Below are positions 29,963-39,044 of a DNA stretch of 64,000 nt, piece by piece. The notes under the pieces were generated by a model. That model saw nothing but the letters and a program-made list of their open reading frames with translations. It was not told the origin of the DNA and searched no databases. Made by a program: the position numbers and the translations under genes. The first letter of the stretch is position 1; each line of letters begins with the position of its first letter. Source of the stretch: Secundilactobacillus malefermentans DSM 5705 = KCTC 3548 (GTDB lineage: Bacteria > Bacillota > Bacilli > Lactobacillales > Lactobacillaceae); NCBI RefSeq assembly GCF_001436395.1, contig NZ_AZGJ01000002.1, forward strand, positions 24,883-88,882, written 5' to 3'.

Positions 29963-30445
29963 TTCATCTAATTTTTTTAAATCTCTTAAATACTCCACAG
30001 TTGATTCATTCATTAGATAGGCAACATCAACGTGAAGCTCATTTTTGTATAACCACATGTCAGTAACTGAAAACGCATCGGTTCCTTCCATTGCATGAAC
30101 CTTATTTTCCTTCGAATAAATTTGTAATGAAGAATTGAGAGCTTCTTTGATATGACTGGCCAACTTTTGATCTGGACTTATCGGCTTCAACGTGTATTCA
30201 AAGGCCATCACCCCTCTGCCCCACACATCGGCAACCCCTTTTGAATTGACAGATTTCCTTTGACGATTAGAAATCAATCCTTGTCCTTCTGTCTGTTCTA
30301 ATGCCCAAGCCATCGCACGGTCGGTCTGCCGTTTGGCATCATCTCTCAAACGATTAGTCATTCGTCTGAGTAAGAATCTTCTTATGAACCAGAGAATAAA
30401 AAGTGCAATCAACAGTGCGATAACAATTTCCAAAGTCATCTTCAT
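29945..30445 (-). CDS. Membrane-anchored protein of unknown function
   Basis: 166 residues. An N-terminal transmembrane helix (about 4-22) is followed by a strongly basic stretch (RRFLLRRMTNRLRDDAKRQ), so the rest should be cytoplasmic. The soluble domain has mixed alpha/beta character with MEGTDAFSVTDMWLYKNELHVDVAYLMN. I do not recognise the family. ATG 30445 has GAAAGGAG. It stands alone between def and rpoY-rnjA and its stop lies inside the shared terminator. Confidence 0.75.
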   Translation of the reverse strand: MKMTLEIVIALLIALFILWFIRRFLLRRMTNRLRDDAKRQTDRAMAWALEQTEGQGLISNRQRKSVNSKGVADVWGRGVMAFEYTLKPISPDQKLASHIKEALNSSLQIYSKENKVHAMEGTDAFSVTDMWLYKNELHVDVAYLMNESTVEYLRDLKKLDEEKELP

Positions 30446-30546
30446 TTTTAATCTCCTTTCATAAGAACGGTTTTTTACCTCTTTAGGTTTATTTTATCAT
30501 TACTATTGCAAAACAGGTAATTCTATACTTACCATGTAACTTATGC

Positions 30547-30552
30547 TAAAAT
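30547..30552 (+). promoter_or_regulatory. Possible rpoY-rnjA promoter
   Basis: TAAAAT with TGC extension on the plus strand, about 110 bp before rpoY. There is no convincing -35. The leader holds a small hairpin at 30564-30578. Confidence 0.35.
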
Positions 30553-30661
30553 TGACGTTAATTGTTGTGTAAAACAACCCGATGTTCGGAATAATGTTTC
30601 AATGAATTAAATTGGCCATTAACTTTAATGGTTAAAATCAATATAAAGGAGTCATCAATGA

Positions 30662-30880
30662 ATGATTTTTAAAGTTTACTATCAAGAGGATAATATTCGA
30701 AACCCCAAGCGAGAAACAACCAAGTCTCTATTTCTCGAGGCAGATACCGAAGTTGATGCTCGAACACTAATTGAAGAAAATACGGATCATAATGTCGAAT
30801 TCATAGAACCTTTAGAGGGTAAGTTTCTAGAATACGAACAAAACGAATCAGGCTACAAATTAACGGAGTTTAATTCTTAA
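30662..30880 (+). CDS. rpoY: RNA polymerase epsilon subunit
   Basis: Small accessory RNA polymerase subunit of Firmicutes (DUF1447 family), 72 residues, beginning [34 protein letters not shown] lies upstream, and the stop overlaps the rnjA start by one base (TAATG). The rpoY-rnjA pairing is conserved across Bacillales and Lactobacillales. Confidence 0.93.
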   Translation: MIFKVYYQEDNIRNPKRETTKSLFLEADTEVDARTLIEENTDHNVEFIEPLEGKFLEYEQNESGYKLTEFNS

Positions 30881-32556
30881 TGACAAAGTTAAATATCAAG
30901 AATAACGAAGCTGCCATCTACGGTGTTGGTGGCCTCGGAGAAATTGGTAAGAATACTTATGGTATCCAGTTTCAAGATGAAATAATTCTTGTAGACGCTG
31001 GTATTAAATTCCCTGAAGATGAGCTTTTGGGAATTGATTATGTTATTCCTGACTATCAATATCTAGTTGCTAATCAACAAAAGATTAAAGCACTAGTTAT
31101 TACTCATGGTCATGAAGATCACATAGGTGGTATTCCTTACCTACTGAAAGACCTGCACGTGCCAGTTTATGCTGGACCCTTAGCACTTGCATTAATTAAG
31201 AACAAGCTCGACGAACACGGGTTATTAAAAACAACTGAATTACACACAATTGATGAAGATACGGTTCTAAAGTTCAGAAAAATGAGCGTTTCATTTTTCA
31301 GAACTACCCACTCAATTCCAGATACGCTTGGAATTGCCGTCCATACACCGGTTGGCGTTATTGTGCATACTGGAGATTTTAAATTCGATCTTACGCCAGT
31401 AACGCACCAGCCACCGAATCTTCAAAAGATGGCGCGCTTAGGTGAAGAAGGTGTTCTTTGCTTAATGGCTGATAGCACCAATGCCGAGCGCCCTATTTGG
31501 ACTAAATCCGAAAAATGGGTCGGAAAATCAATTCGTAAAATATTTGATCAAGTAGAAGGTAGAATTATATTTGCTACCTTTGCCTCAAATATTTCGCGAA
31601 TTGAAACAGCTTGTGAAGTTGCCCTTGCACACGGTCGAAAGGTTGCAGTGTTTGGTCGTAGTATGGAAGCTGCAATTGTTAATGGTCGAGAGTTAGGCTA
31701 TCTTAATTTGCCGGACGAAGCAATTGTTGATGCCAACGACATAAAATCAATGCCTGCTAATAAAGTCATGATTTTGTGTACTGGATCTCAGGGTGAGCCT
31801 ATGGCTGCCCTCTCTAGAATTGCAAATGGTACCCACCGTCAAATCTCAATTCAACCCGACGACACGGTTGTTTTCTCAAGTAATCCCATCCCTGGTAACA
31901 CAATTAGCGTTAACCACGTGATTAATGAACTAGAGGAAGCTGGCGCTCGTGTCATTCATGGCAAGGTAAACAACATTCATACTTCCGGTCATGGTGGACA
32001 AGAGGAACAGAAACTAATGCTACGCTTGATGCAGCCTAAGTTCTTCATGCCAATTCATGGTGAGTATCGAATGCTTAAAATTCATACTGAGCTTGCAGAA
32101 GAATGTGGTGTTCCCCTTGATCATAGCTTTATCATGGAGAACGGTGATGTCTTGGCGCTCACAAAGGATTCTGCTAGAATGGCAGGACACTTTAATGCCG
32201 GCGATGTTTACATCGATGGTAACGGAATTGGCGATATCGGAAACGTTGTACTTCGTGACCGTCAGTTACTTTCCGAAGAAGGCCTTGTCGTCGTTGTTGC
32301 AACAATCAACCTGAAGGATAAAGAAATTCAAGCTGGGCCTGATCTCTTATCACGTGGATTTGTTTATATGCGTGAATCTGGAGAATTGTTAAATGAAGGT
32401 CGACGTCTTGTCTTTAGAACTATTCGAAGAGCGATGCGGTCTAATAAAGCTAATGAAGCTTCCATTAGAAACGCAATTATCGATGATTTGCAGAACTTCC
32501 TGTTTGAAAAAACAGAACGTCACCCTATGATTCTACCAATGCTAATTATGAAATAA
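30880..32556 (+). CDS. rnjA: Ribonuclease J1
   Basis: 5'-3' exo- and endoribonuclease of the beta-CASP family, central to mRNA turnover. Full metal motif HGHEDHIGG (about residues 75-83), HTGDFKFD, and the beta-CASP motif [10 protein letters not shown]. 558 residues. Translationally coupled to rpoY and followed by a terminator. The intact ligands contrast with the J2 paralogue at 8872-10611. Confidence 0.96.
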   Translation: MTKLNIKNNEAAIYGVGGLGEIGKNTYGIQFQDEIILVDAGIKFPEDELLGIDYVIPDYQYLVANQQKIKALVITHGHEDHIGGIPYLLKDLHVPVYAGPLALALIKNKLDEHGLLKTTELHTIDEDTVLKFRKMSVSFFRTTHSIPDTLGIAVHTPVGVIVHTGDFKFDLTPVTHQPPNLQKMARLGEEGVLCLMADSTNAERPIWTKSEKWVGKSIRKIFDQVEGRIIFATFASNISRIETACEVALAHGRKVAVFGRSMEAAIVNGRELGYLNLPDEAIVDANDIKSMPANKVMILCTGSQGEPMAALSRIANGTHRQISIQPDDTVVFSSNPIPGNTISVNHVINELEEAGARVIHGKVNNIHTSGHGGQEEQKLMLRLMQPKFFMPIHGEYRMLKIHTELAEECGVPLDHSFIMENGDVLALTKDSARMAGHFNAGDVYIDGNGIGDIGNVVLRDRQLLSEEGLVVVVATINLKDKEIQAGPDLLSRGFVYMRESGELLNEGRRLVFRTIRRAMRSNKANEASIRNAIIDDLQNFLFEKTERHPMILPMLIMK

Positions 32557-32559
32557 AAA

Positions 32560-32596
32560 TAACACCTAAATCAAAATCTGATTTAGGTGTTTTCTT
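32560..32596 (+). terminator. Terminator after rnjA
   Basis: A perfect stem (AACACCTAAATCA with TGATTTAGGTGTT) is followed by a T-run on the plus strand. Confidence 0.9.
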
Positions 32597-32699
32597 TCTG
32601 AATAAAATAAATATTTTGTTTGATTTCATTATTAGGTGTACCATCATTTAAAAATTGGTTATAATTTAACTTAGTTTAGTTTTAGAAAAGAGGATTAAG

Positions 32700-33659
32700 T
32701 TGGCAACCTACTTTTACATAATCATTAATGAAACTGCTGGCGGCGGAAAAACTCGGCGCTTATGGCCGGAAATCAAACAGGAATTAGATCAAAGAAACAT
32801 CAATTATGACTTTACCTTTTCAACTTATCACAAACATGCGGTTCAACTTGCTGAGCAATGGGCCAAACACATTGATTACAATAAAATCCCTAACCCAGTT
32901 TTACTAGCGATTGGTGGCGATGGAACCTTTCACGAATCGTTAACGGGTTTAATTAATGCCCATGTATCTCCTCAGATCCCAATAGGCTACGTGCCCATTG
33001 GCTCTGGTAATGATTTTGCTAGAGGTATGAAAATGAGCCTAGATTGGCGTCATGCACTTACCCAAATATTAAACTGTACGCATGAAAATATCATTAATAT
33101 TGGGACTTATAATGACACGCTCAAACATGAACGTGGTATTTTTACAAATAATCTTGGAATCGGATTCGATGCTGCTGTGGTTTCAAGAGCCAACCACTCC
33201 AAGAAAAAAGGATTACTCAATCGATTCCACTTGGGATCAATTAGCTATCTCGCTTCCTTAATTGGTGTCCTTTACAATCAAGAAGCATTTCCATTAACCG
33301 TTCATATTGATGATAAACGGGATATATACCCCAAAGCCTTTTTAGTAACTACCTCAAATCATCCCTTCTTTGGTGGCGGTGTTAAAATACTGCCCCCTGC
33401 TTCCGTAAAGGATGAGGCCTTGGACCTAATAATCATCGAACGCCAAAATATCTTCGTTCTACTCTTCCTATTAATTATGATCTTTATTGGAAAACACCTC
33501 AATTTTAAAGCCGTCCATCATTACCATGGAAAAAAGATTCAATTATCAATTTCTTCAATTGAATTCGGGCAAATAGATGGTGAAGAAATGGGTGGCAGAT
33601 ACTGGGATGTTTATTTGGGTGTTCAATCTTACCCCGTGTGGATTGACCCAACTATTTAA
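32700..33659 (+). CDS. Diacylglycerol kinase family lipid kinase
   Basis: DagK/YegS-type kinase that phosphorylates a membrane lipid such as diacylglycerol, typically recycling lipid from lipoteichoic acid synthesis. Visible motifs: NETAGGGK near the N-terminus, the nucleotide motif LAIGGDGTFHESL, and PIGSGNDFARG. Cytoplasmic or peripheral membrane. TTG 32700 follows GAGGATTAAG; 319 aa. The next gene starts 12 bp later, suggesting a two-gene unit. Confidence 0.88.
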   Translation: MATYFYIIINETAGGGKTRRLWPEIKQELDQRNINYDFTFSTYHKHAVQLAEQWAKHIDYNKIPNPVLLAIGGDGTFHESLTGLINAHVSPQIPIGYVPIGSGNDFARGMKMSLDWRHALTQILNCTHENIINIGTYNDTLKHERGIFTNNLGIGFDAAVVSRANHSKKKGLLNRFHLGSISYLASLIGVLYNQEAFPLTVHIDDKRDIYPKAFLVTTSNHPFFGGGVKILPPASVKDEALDLIIIERQNIFVLLFLLIMIFIGKHLNFKAVHHYHGKKIQLSISSIEFGQIDGEEMGGRYWDVYLGVQSYPVWIDPTI

Positions 33660-33671
33660 GGAGTGTTTTTA

Positions 33672-34622
33672 TTGAATGAGGCCTACATCAAAAATGTTAT
33701 ATATGGTGTTGCAATCGGCGATGCTCTTGGAATGCCCCATCAATTTAAACCGCGAAACTCATTTATGACTCATCCAGTTACTAACATGACTGGTTTTGGT
33801 GCGTTTAATTTGCCTGCAGGAACGTGGTCAGATGATACAAGTATGACCCTTGCTGCTTTGGATTCCCTAAATGATGGACTCAATTATCCTAAAATGATGG
33901 AAAACTTTGTGCGTTGGATTGAAAATGGCGCTTATACACCAACTGGGTATGCCTTTGATATCGGCAAAGGAACGCAAGATGCCATTTCTGCTTTTCAAAA
34001 GGGAACGCCCCCTCTTTCATCAGGTTCAACTGATGAAACTAATAACGGCAATGGTGCGTTAATGCGACTAACCCCGATTGCACTTTATCTTGCAGTGTCA
34101 CCTCATTCTGAATCCAGTACATTTGAAATTATACGGAACTTCACTCGCCTGACGCATGGTCATTCCCGTTCAATAGTTGCTTCAGGCATACTTACAAATA
34201 TTATGTTACAGGTTATTAACCACCCTAAGCGACCCATTTTAGAAAACCTGACCAACGGAATCAATCAAGCGCGACGCTATTACGATAGGAAACCTGTTTA
34301 CCAAGCTGAGTTGCACTATTTTTCAAGACTCTTTAACCTTGCCCAGCTATCTGACATGTCCCAATCTTCAATAAAGAGTAGTGGCTACGTTGTTGATACT
34401 TTAGAATCAGTCTGTTGGTGTTTGCTGACGGAGCCTAATTCTTCTAAATGTTTATTGAAAGCCGTCAACCTTGGAGATGATACCGATACAATTGCATCTA
34501 TTCTTGGGGGACTGCTCAGTATGAATCCTCAAACTAACTTTCCAATAGACTGGCAACGACAGCTTCAGGGCCAAAATCAACTGAATACAATTATTAAAAA
34601 TAGTTCAAATTACCTTAAATAA
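33672..34622 (+). CDS. ADP-ribosylglycohydrolase family protein
   Basis: DraG/ARH-type enzyme that removes ADP-ribose from a protein or other acceptor using two Mg2+ ions. Metal motifs: GTWSDDTSM, NNGNGALMR and GDDTDTIASILGG, all in the normal order. Begins YGVAIGDALGMPHQF, typical for the family. TTG 33672 is favoured by AAGGAG 8 bp upstream (316 aa); GTG 33663 lies on the ribosome site itself. No ADP-ribosyltransferase is visible nearby, so the target is unknown. Confidence 0.88.
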   Translation: MNEAYIKNVIYGVAIGDALGMPHQFKPRNSFMTHPVTNMTGFGAFNLPAGTWSDDTSMTLAALDSLNDGLNYPKMMENFVRWIENGAYTPTGYAFDIGKGTQDAISAFQKGTPPLSSGSTDETNNGNGALMRLTPIALYLAVSPHSESSTFEIIRNFTRLTHGHSRSIVASGILTNIMLQVINHPKRPILENLTNGINQARRYYDRKPVYQAELHYFSRLFNLAQLSDMSQSSIKSSGYVVDTLESVCWCLLTEPNSSKCLLKAVNLGDDTDTIASILGGLLSMNPQTNFPIDWQRQLQGQNQLNTIIKNSSNYLK

Positions 34623-34660
34623 AGAGCCAAAACCTGAAAGTACCTCAGATTTTGACTCTT
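34622..34660. terminator. Bidirectional terminator between convergent genes
   Basis: A long stem (AAGAGCCAAAACCTGA with TCAGATTTTGACTCTT, including wobble pairs) with A/T flanks. Confidence 0.85.
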
Positions 34661-34668
34661 ATTTATTA

Positions 34669-34869
34669 TTAATCCTCAGAGGCAGCAATCGCCTCTAAAA
34701 TCATTTCTAATTGATCACACTTCCGACTGAGATTATGGGCTCTCTCATTGACGTTATTTTTAATTGTCTGGGTAGTGCTAGTGACATATCCGTGTTCTCG
34801 GTTTTCGAGTTCATTTAATTCCCGATTAGCGGCCTTATATTCAGCCAAAATTTCGAATTTATTACTCAC
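34669..34869 (-). CDS. Small helical protein of unknown function
   Basis: 66 residues from GTG 34869 (MSNKFEILAEYKAANREL), with AAGGAG 10 bp upstream; a longer frame to 34929 has no ribosome site. It is highly charged and predicted helical, with heptad-like spacing in LAEYKAANRELNELENRE and a second helix QLEMILEAIAASED. No cysteine, signal peptide or membrane segment. I recognise no family. A monocistronic gene between the ADP-ribosylglycohydrolase and the LysM hydrolase. Confidence 0.7.
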   Translation of the reverse strand: MSNKFEILAEYKAANRELNELENREHGYVTSTTQTIKNNVNERAHNLSRKCDQLEMILEAIAASED

Positions 34870-34984
34870 CTCATACACACTCCTTTTTTTCAAAATTAGT
34901 ATATAGATAATAAGCGAATTGCTTAACAAGAGAAATATAACACTTCATTCGTATTTTGTTAACACTTTTCAGAAATATTTTTTG

Positions 34985-35017
34985 CAAAAAAAAAATCTCA
35001 AAAATGAGGTATTTTTC
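34985..35017 (-). terminator. Terminator after the LysM-NlpC/P60 gene
   Basis: A stem of AAATACCTCA with TGAGATTT (two-base bulge) and a long T-run on the minus strand. Confidence 0.65.
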
Positions 35018-35020
35018 CTT

Positions 35021-35974
35021 TTAATTAACTGTCCCAGCAAAACTAGGCATAAAGTACTTACTAATTGTTTCGATTTCCACGTTTTGCCCTGGGGTCGGTG
35101 CAGCAACATATTGTCCGTTACCAATGTAAATTGCATCATGATAAGTTGAGCCCTTACTGCCCCAGAATAAAATATCGCCAGGAACCGCTTTGGCTACGCT
35201 GTGCGTTGTAACATGTGATTCTTGTTGAACTGTATTATGTGGCAAAGAAACGCCAGCAGCATTCTTATAAACATACATAACTAATCCAGAACAGTCCATT
35301 CCCTTTAATGAAGCGCCACCCCAAACATATGGGATGTTCTCTCCAGCCAATTTAACTGCTAATGCAGCTACTGAGGTTGTTGACGCATCATTCGTAGTCG
35401 TGACTGTTGTATCCTTGCTTGAGCTTGCCGTAGCCGTATTCGTTGAAGAACTCGTTGAATCATCGGTATCCACATGATTATCTTGCTTAGCAACTGTTCC
35501 GCTGACGGTTAGCTTTTGACCAGCATAAATGGTACTACCAGAAATTTTATTAAGCTTTTGCAGCTTTGCAACGGTTGTGTCGTATTTTGAAGCAATCTTT
35601 GAAAGTGTATCGCCTGATTTAACTTTATATGTATTCGTAGCAGACGAAACCTTATTACTTGTTTCAGTAACCGTTGTTGTCTTTGTCGATGTTTTAACTT
35701 GAGTGGTCGCTTTGACAGTTTTGCTAGTTTGCTGTTTAATCGTCAATTTCTGACCAACAAAAATGACATCATTTTGACTTGCATTCTTTTTGATTGAGTT
35801 AGCTGACTCAATACTTTTGACAGAAACGTTGTACTTTTTAGCAATGCTCCAAACCGTATCGTTTGATTTTACTGTAACCGTTTTTGCGCTTGCCGACTGG
35901 CTTGTTACCAAAAGAAATCCAGCGGCACTCGCAACACCAGCCAATACCTTTACCGTGTTATGACTATGTCCCAT
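35021..35974 (-). CDS. Secreted LysM-NlpC/P60 peptidoglycan endopeptidase
   Basis: Cell-wall hydrolase that cuts muropeptide stems. A signal peptide is visible (basic start, hydrophobic run to about residue 29, SASA-K cleavage). Two LysM domains follow (VKSNDTVWSIAKKYNVS and YKVKSGDTLSKIASKYDTT) with Thr/Ser-rich linkers. The C-terminal NlpC/P60 domain has catalytic Cys in GMDCSGLV and His in YHDAIYIGNG. 317 residues. Monocistronic, with a putative extended -10 promoter at 36047-36077 and a conspicuous GAGGGAG ribosome site. Confidence 0.93.
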   Translation of the reverse strand: MGHSHNTVKVLAGVASAAGFLLVTSQSASAKTVTVKSNDTVWSIAKKYNVSVKSIESANSIKKNASQNDVIFVGQKLTIKQQTSKTVKATTQVKTSTKTTTVTETSNKVSSATNTYKVKSGDTLSKIASKYDTTVAKLQKLNKISGSTIYAGQKLTVSGTVAKQDNHVDTDDSTSSSTNTATASSSKDTTVTTTNDASTTSVAALAVKLAGENIPYVWGGASLKGMDCSGLVMYVYKNAAGVSLPHNTVQQESHVTTHSVAKAVPGDILFWGSKGSTYHDAIYIGNGQYVAAPTPGQNVEIETISKYFMPSFAGTVN

Positions 35975-36046
35975 TAAATTTCACTCCCTCAGAGAAGATG
36001 GTCTTTAATACGAAAGCTGACAATGTAACTGCTTCCACATAACCAC

Positions 36047-36077
36047 ATATTAACACATCTTGTTCAATTTGTTTCAA
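36047..36077 (-). promoter_or_regulatory. Putative promoter of the LysM-NlpC/P60 gene
   Basis: TAATAT (36047-36052) with a TGT extension, and a TTGAAA (36072-36077) 19 bp further upstream, on the minus strand. Confidence 0.4.
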
Positions 36078-36129
36078 TAAAGGTTAAGAAATAATAAAGG
36101 TATGTACCAAGTATTTAACTTGGGGTATG

Positions 36130-36165
36130 CAAAAAGGGTTACCAACGCAAAGTTGATAACCCTTC
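36130..36165 (-). terminator. Terminator after the DUF1002 gene
   Basis: A 13-bp stem (AAGGGTTATCAAC with GTTGGTAACCCTT) plus T-run on the minus strand, just beyond the stop. A separate small palindrome (CCAAGT...ACTTGG) lies at 36107-36123. Confidence 0.9.
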
Positions 36166-36167
36166 TG

Positions 36168-37166
36168 TTAATTAAATAAACTATTAAAGAAATCAGTGAT
36201 TTTTTGCCACAAACTCTGTAAAAAATTCTGAGCTTTTTTTGCATCCGCACTATTTGCGAAGTCTTTCAACGATGCCATTTTATCTCCAATAGAGGATTTT
36301 AAATCATTGGCAACATTCGTGACGTTGTTAATATACGTTTTAGTTGTTGAAACGGGTGCTTTTTGAACATTGCTTAGCGCTATGACGATATTATTAATTG
36401 AAGAACTAGGCGTCTTACTCGTAATATCATGATCTGCTAATGCTTCTTCTAACATTTGCTTAATATCTGCTTTCGTTGCTAAATTATTATCCGATTGGCG
36501 TTGTTTTGCAAGTTTCGCGGAAACATCACCCACAGCAGACATTAATTTCCCTGGATAACTAGTATCGTCACTATTTGAATTAATGGCTGGTTGTGTCGCA
36601 TCAAGCACATCATTGGCAGCCTGTGTGTTTTCAGCATTCAACGATAAGCCATCTGCAGCTAAGGCCTTGTAGACACCCGTTAAGGCTGATTCACCAGAGA
36701 CTGACTTATCGGCCGTCACCGTGATAATAACGTCCTTTACTCCTGCCATAGTTGCAACCATGGCATACTGTTGAGAAGTAACCTGTGAAATATTATTTTG
36801 GCCATTAAATTTTTCAATATTAACTTTAACGCCACTTCCAGGATCGGCAGGTGCTAACGAAACCGAGCTAATCATGCTTGCATCGGTTGTACCAGCAGAA
36901 TTTAGATAAGTAGCATAATCATTTCCCGTCGCAGTCAATGATTCATAATTTGACTTCACTCCTAGGGCAGTTGCAATATCATCCTTATCTTCACTTGCTA
37001 GACCGGCCCCATAGACAACGTACGGCTTTGAAAGTGCTTTTGTTTGTACTGCTGATGAACTTGACGAGTCCGTCGTATCAGCAGAAGCTAGCTGACTTGT
37101 TATCCCCAATGTACCAACAAAGACTAACCCGACAAATAGGTTAACTAATATCTTTCGCAGTTTCAT
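36168..37166 (-). CDS. Secreted DUF1002 family protein
   Basis: 332 residues with a signal peptide (KLRKILVNLFVGLVFVG, cleavage near LASA-D) and a Ser-rich start of the mature chain. The core PYVVYGAGLASEDKDDIATALGV and VKDVIITVTADKSVSGESALTGVYKALAADG is typical of DUF1002 (YpuA-like) proteins. Role unknown; relatives are exported and cell-envelope associated. It lies upstream of the LysM hydrolase but behind a strong terminator. Confidence 0.85.
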   Translation of the reverse strand: MKLRKILVNLFVGLVFVGTLGITSQLASADTTDSSSSSAVQTKALSKPYVVYGAGLASEDKDDIATALGVKSNYESLTATGNDYATYLNSAGTTDASMISSVSLAPADPGSGVKVNIEKFNGQNNISQVTSQQYAMVATMAGVKDVIITVTADKSVSGESALTGVYKALAADGLSLNAENTQAANDVLDATQPAINSNSDDTSYPGKLMSAVGDVSAKLAKQRQSDNNLATKADIKQMLEEALADHDITSKTPSSSINNIVIALSNVQKAPVSTTKTYINNVTNVANDLKSSIGDKMASLKDFANSADAKKAQNFLQSLWQKITDFFNSLFN

Positions 37167-37281
37167 AAACTATTCCTCATTTCACTTTGATAAAGTAATT
37201 GTACCCTATCCAATTAGTTTTAATGTGTATTTCAAACTAATTTTAATGAATCTGAAAGCCCTTTAGCATTCCGTAATCATT

Positions 37282-38037
37282 TCACATATCCAATTCATAA
37301 TTAGCAATGGATAATCCCACTTGCTGCATCATTTGTAGCGTCTTAGTTCTATCACTCTGACTTGTGCTCAGCACCGCAACATCAGTAATGTGATTAGTCG
37401 TGATAAATCGTGCAACATCATGATCAACGCCATTTCCTTCACCAGTTTTATTGAATACCTGAATTGGCCACCCTAATTCATCAAAGGCGCCAGGTAATTT
37501 ATAGCGTGCTTGCTGATTCAAGAACCAGTCTTTCGTCTGCTTATCCGCCTTTTTTGAGATTAATTCTAATAGTCTTAAGGCTTCACTTGCAGTTGTCCTG
37601 TTATCAATCCCTTTTTCCAATGCCGATACATCCATTAGGTACCTATTTAAATGAGTTTCAGGAAAACCATTCCCTTGTAGCCATGAATTAACTTTTTTCA
37701 TACCAAGTTCGTTGATAATCAAATTAGCCGCCGTATTATCCGACACAGAAATCATTAACCCAAGTATCTGAGAAACTGTAAACTCACCCGACTGTAAAAT
37801 CTGTAAAACGCCGGCACCTCCGACAATATTTGACTTCTTAAGTGAAATTAGGTCTTCAAAATTCAGATTTTCCATGGCACACGCCAAAATTGGCAATTTA
37901 ATCAATGAGGCCGCCGGAAAACTAACATTTAAATTCTTTTCAAATACAATTCTGTCGTCAATTTTGACAATGACAGCACAATTTGCAAAGCCATCCAATT
38001 CGTCATGTAGTTCATCAACAAGTTCAGTCATGTTCAT
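37282..38037 (-). CDS. Class A beta-lactamase-fold serine hydrolase without signal peptide
   Basis: 251 residues with every class A motif: S44-L-I-K47 (SxxK), S99-D-N101 (SDN), E127-x-x-L-N131 (omega-loop Glu) and K197-T-G199. No signal peptide or membrane segment is visible, so it should act in the cytoplasm. ATG 38037 overlaps the stop of the NlpC/P60 gene by 4 bp (ATGA) with AGGAGA 8 bp ahead, so the two are co-translated. Together with the upstream epimerase and OppA genes this suggests hydrolysis of imported wall peptides (for example D-Ala removal) rather than drug resistance; that is inference. Confidence 0.85.
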   Translation of the reverse strand: MNMTELVDELHDELDGFANCAVIVKIDDRIVFEKNLNVSFPAASLIKLPILACAMENLNFEDLISLKKSNIVGGAGVLQILQSGEFTVSQILGLMISVSDNTAANLIINELGMKKVNSWLQGNGFPETHLNRYLMDVSALEKGIDNRTTASEALRLLELISKKADKQTKDWFLNQQARYKLPGAFDELGWPIQVFNKTGEGNGVDHDVARFITTNHITDVAVLSTSQSDRTKTLQMMQQVGLSIANYELDM

Positions 38038-38927
38038 CGCCAGTATCTCCTAGCGCCTTCAAGTTCAGGAGCATAACGCATTTCAGTAAGCGTTCCAATA
38101 TCAATGTTCTTTCCAATCGTTCGTGACTGAATCATTTGGCCATTTCCCATATAAATTCCAACATGGTGGACATAGCCTGTTCCGTGGTCATAGGCAAAAA
38201 ACAACAGGTCGCCGGGTAAAAGTTCTTCGGGAGAAACGGGCATGCCATTTTGGCTTTGATCATCTGCGTCCCTAGGAATTTGAATTTCTAAAACTCGGTG
38301 TAAATTATAGGTCAAACCGGAACAATCAAATCCATACGAGCTTATTCCTGCCCACAGATATCGTAGGCCCATATATTGCTCAGCCATTTTAACAATAGTT
38401 TCGCCCACATTTCCGCCAACGACGGGCAATTTAATTGAATCCGCTTGAATAAATCCACTTCCAAACGGGGTTTGAACTTTAAGCAAATTATCTTCCTCAG
38501 CAATCTGTTTAAAAGTTGTTCCCATACTAATATCCATTAAAGGTTGTTTCTGAGCGTCGAATAGAGTGGTACTTTTCACAGCTACTTTTACTTCTGCCGT
38601 TGTCTTATTAACAGATGTTAGCGCTTCAGGACCCAATAATTTAGTCGGAACCCAGCCACTATAGCCATCTAAGCTTTTATCATCAGGTTGCCCTAAAACG
38701 GAAACTTTTGCCCAGCCACCCTCAGTATAGTCTACTAGCACCTGATCATTAAACAGTGCTTGGGTTGCCAGCCGATTGCCGTCAGCAAGGTCAATTGAAC
38801 TTTCTAATGACATTTCACTTACCCATTTTTTGACATCTCCAGTCAATGCCAGCTGATCTTCTTTACGTGGGGCATCTTTGCTTGTCCAAATAGTTGCAAC
38901 CGGTACAATCACTCGTTTAATTTCCAT
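38034..38927 (-). CDS. Cytoplasmic NlpC/P60 endopeptidase with SH3-like domains (YkfC-like)
   Basis: 297 residues from ATG 38927 (MEIKRVIVPVATIWTSKDAPRKED). Two bacterial SH3-like regions (about 1-170) precede an NlpC/P60 domain with catalytic Cys in YGFDCSGLTYNLH and His in GYVHHVGIYMGNG. The layout, including the RYLWAGISSYG segment, matches YkfC-type gamma-D-glutamyl-L-diamino acid peptidases, which trim murein tripeptides. No signal peptide is visible, unlike the LysM enzyme at 35021. It is coupled to the beta-lactamase-fold gene. Confidence 0.85.
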   Translation of the reverse strand: MEIKRVIVPVATIWTSKDAPRKEDQLALTGDVKKWVSEMSLESSIDLADGNRLATQALFNDQVLVDYTEGGWAKVSVLGQPDDKSLDGYSGWVPTKLLGPEALTSVNKTTAEVKVAVKSTTLFDAQKQPLMDISMGTTFKQIAEEDNLLKVQTPFGSGFIQADSIKLPVVGGNVGETIVKMAEQYMGLRYLWAGISSYGFDCSGLTYNLHRVLEIQIPRDADDQSQNGMPVSPEELLPGDLLFFAYDHGTGYVHHVGIYMGNGQMIQSRTIGKNIDIGTLTEMRYAPELEGARRYWR

Positions 38928-38954
38928 GAGAATTTCCCCGCTTCCTTTTCTATC

Positions 38955-38960
38955 AATATA
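38955..38960 (-). promoter_or_regulatory. Possible promoter of the NlpC/P60 - beta-lactamase-fold pair
   Basis: TATATT on the minus strand, with TTTTGA 17 bp upstream, between the hairpin at 38997-39032 and the gene start. It would make the pair partly independent of oppA and the epimerase gene. Confidence 0.35.
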
Positions 38961-38996
38961 CAACATTCAACCGCTTTTCAAAAGGTAAGACCATCA

Positions 38997-39032
38997 AAAG
39001 GACACCAAGCGTTTTTCACGTTTGGTGTCCTC
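38997..39032 (-). terminator. Terminator-like hairpin after the epimerase gene
   Basis: A long stem (AGGACACCAA with TTGGTGTCCT and an inner CG extension) is followed by TTTTGA on the minus strand. The T-tract is short, so read-through is possible. Confidence 0.7.
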
Positions 39033-39044
39033 TCATTAATATGC

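Noticed and set aside
37282..38037. Acquired antibiotic-resistance beta-lactamase
   Set aside because: No signal peptide, no mobile element, native-looking composition and translational coupling to an NlpC/P60 gene argue for a housekeeping cytoplasmic role.
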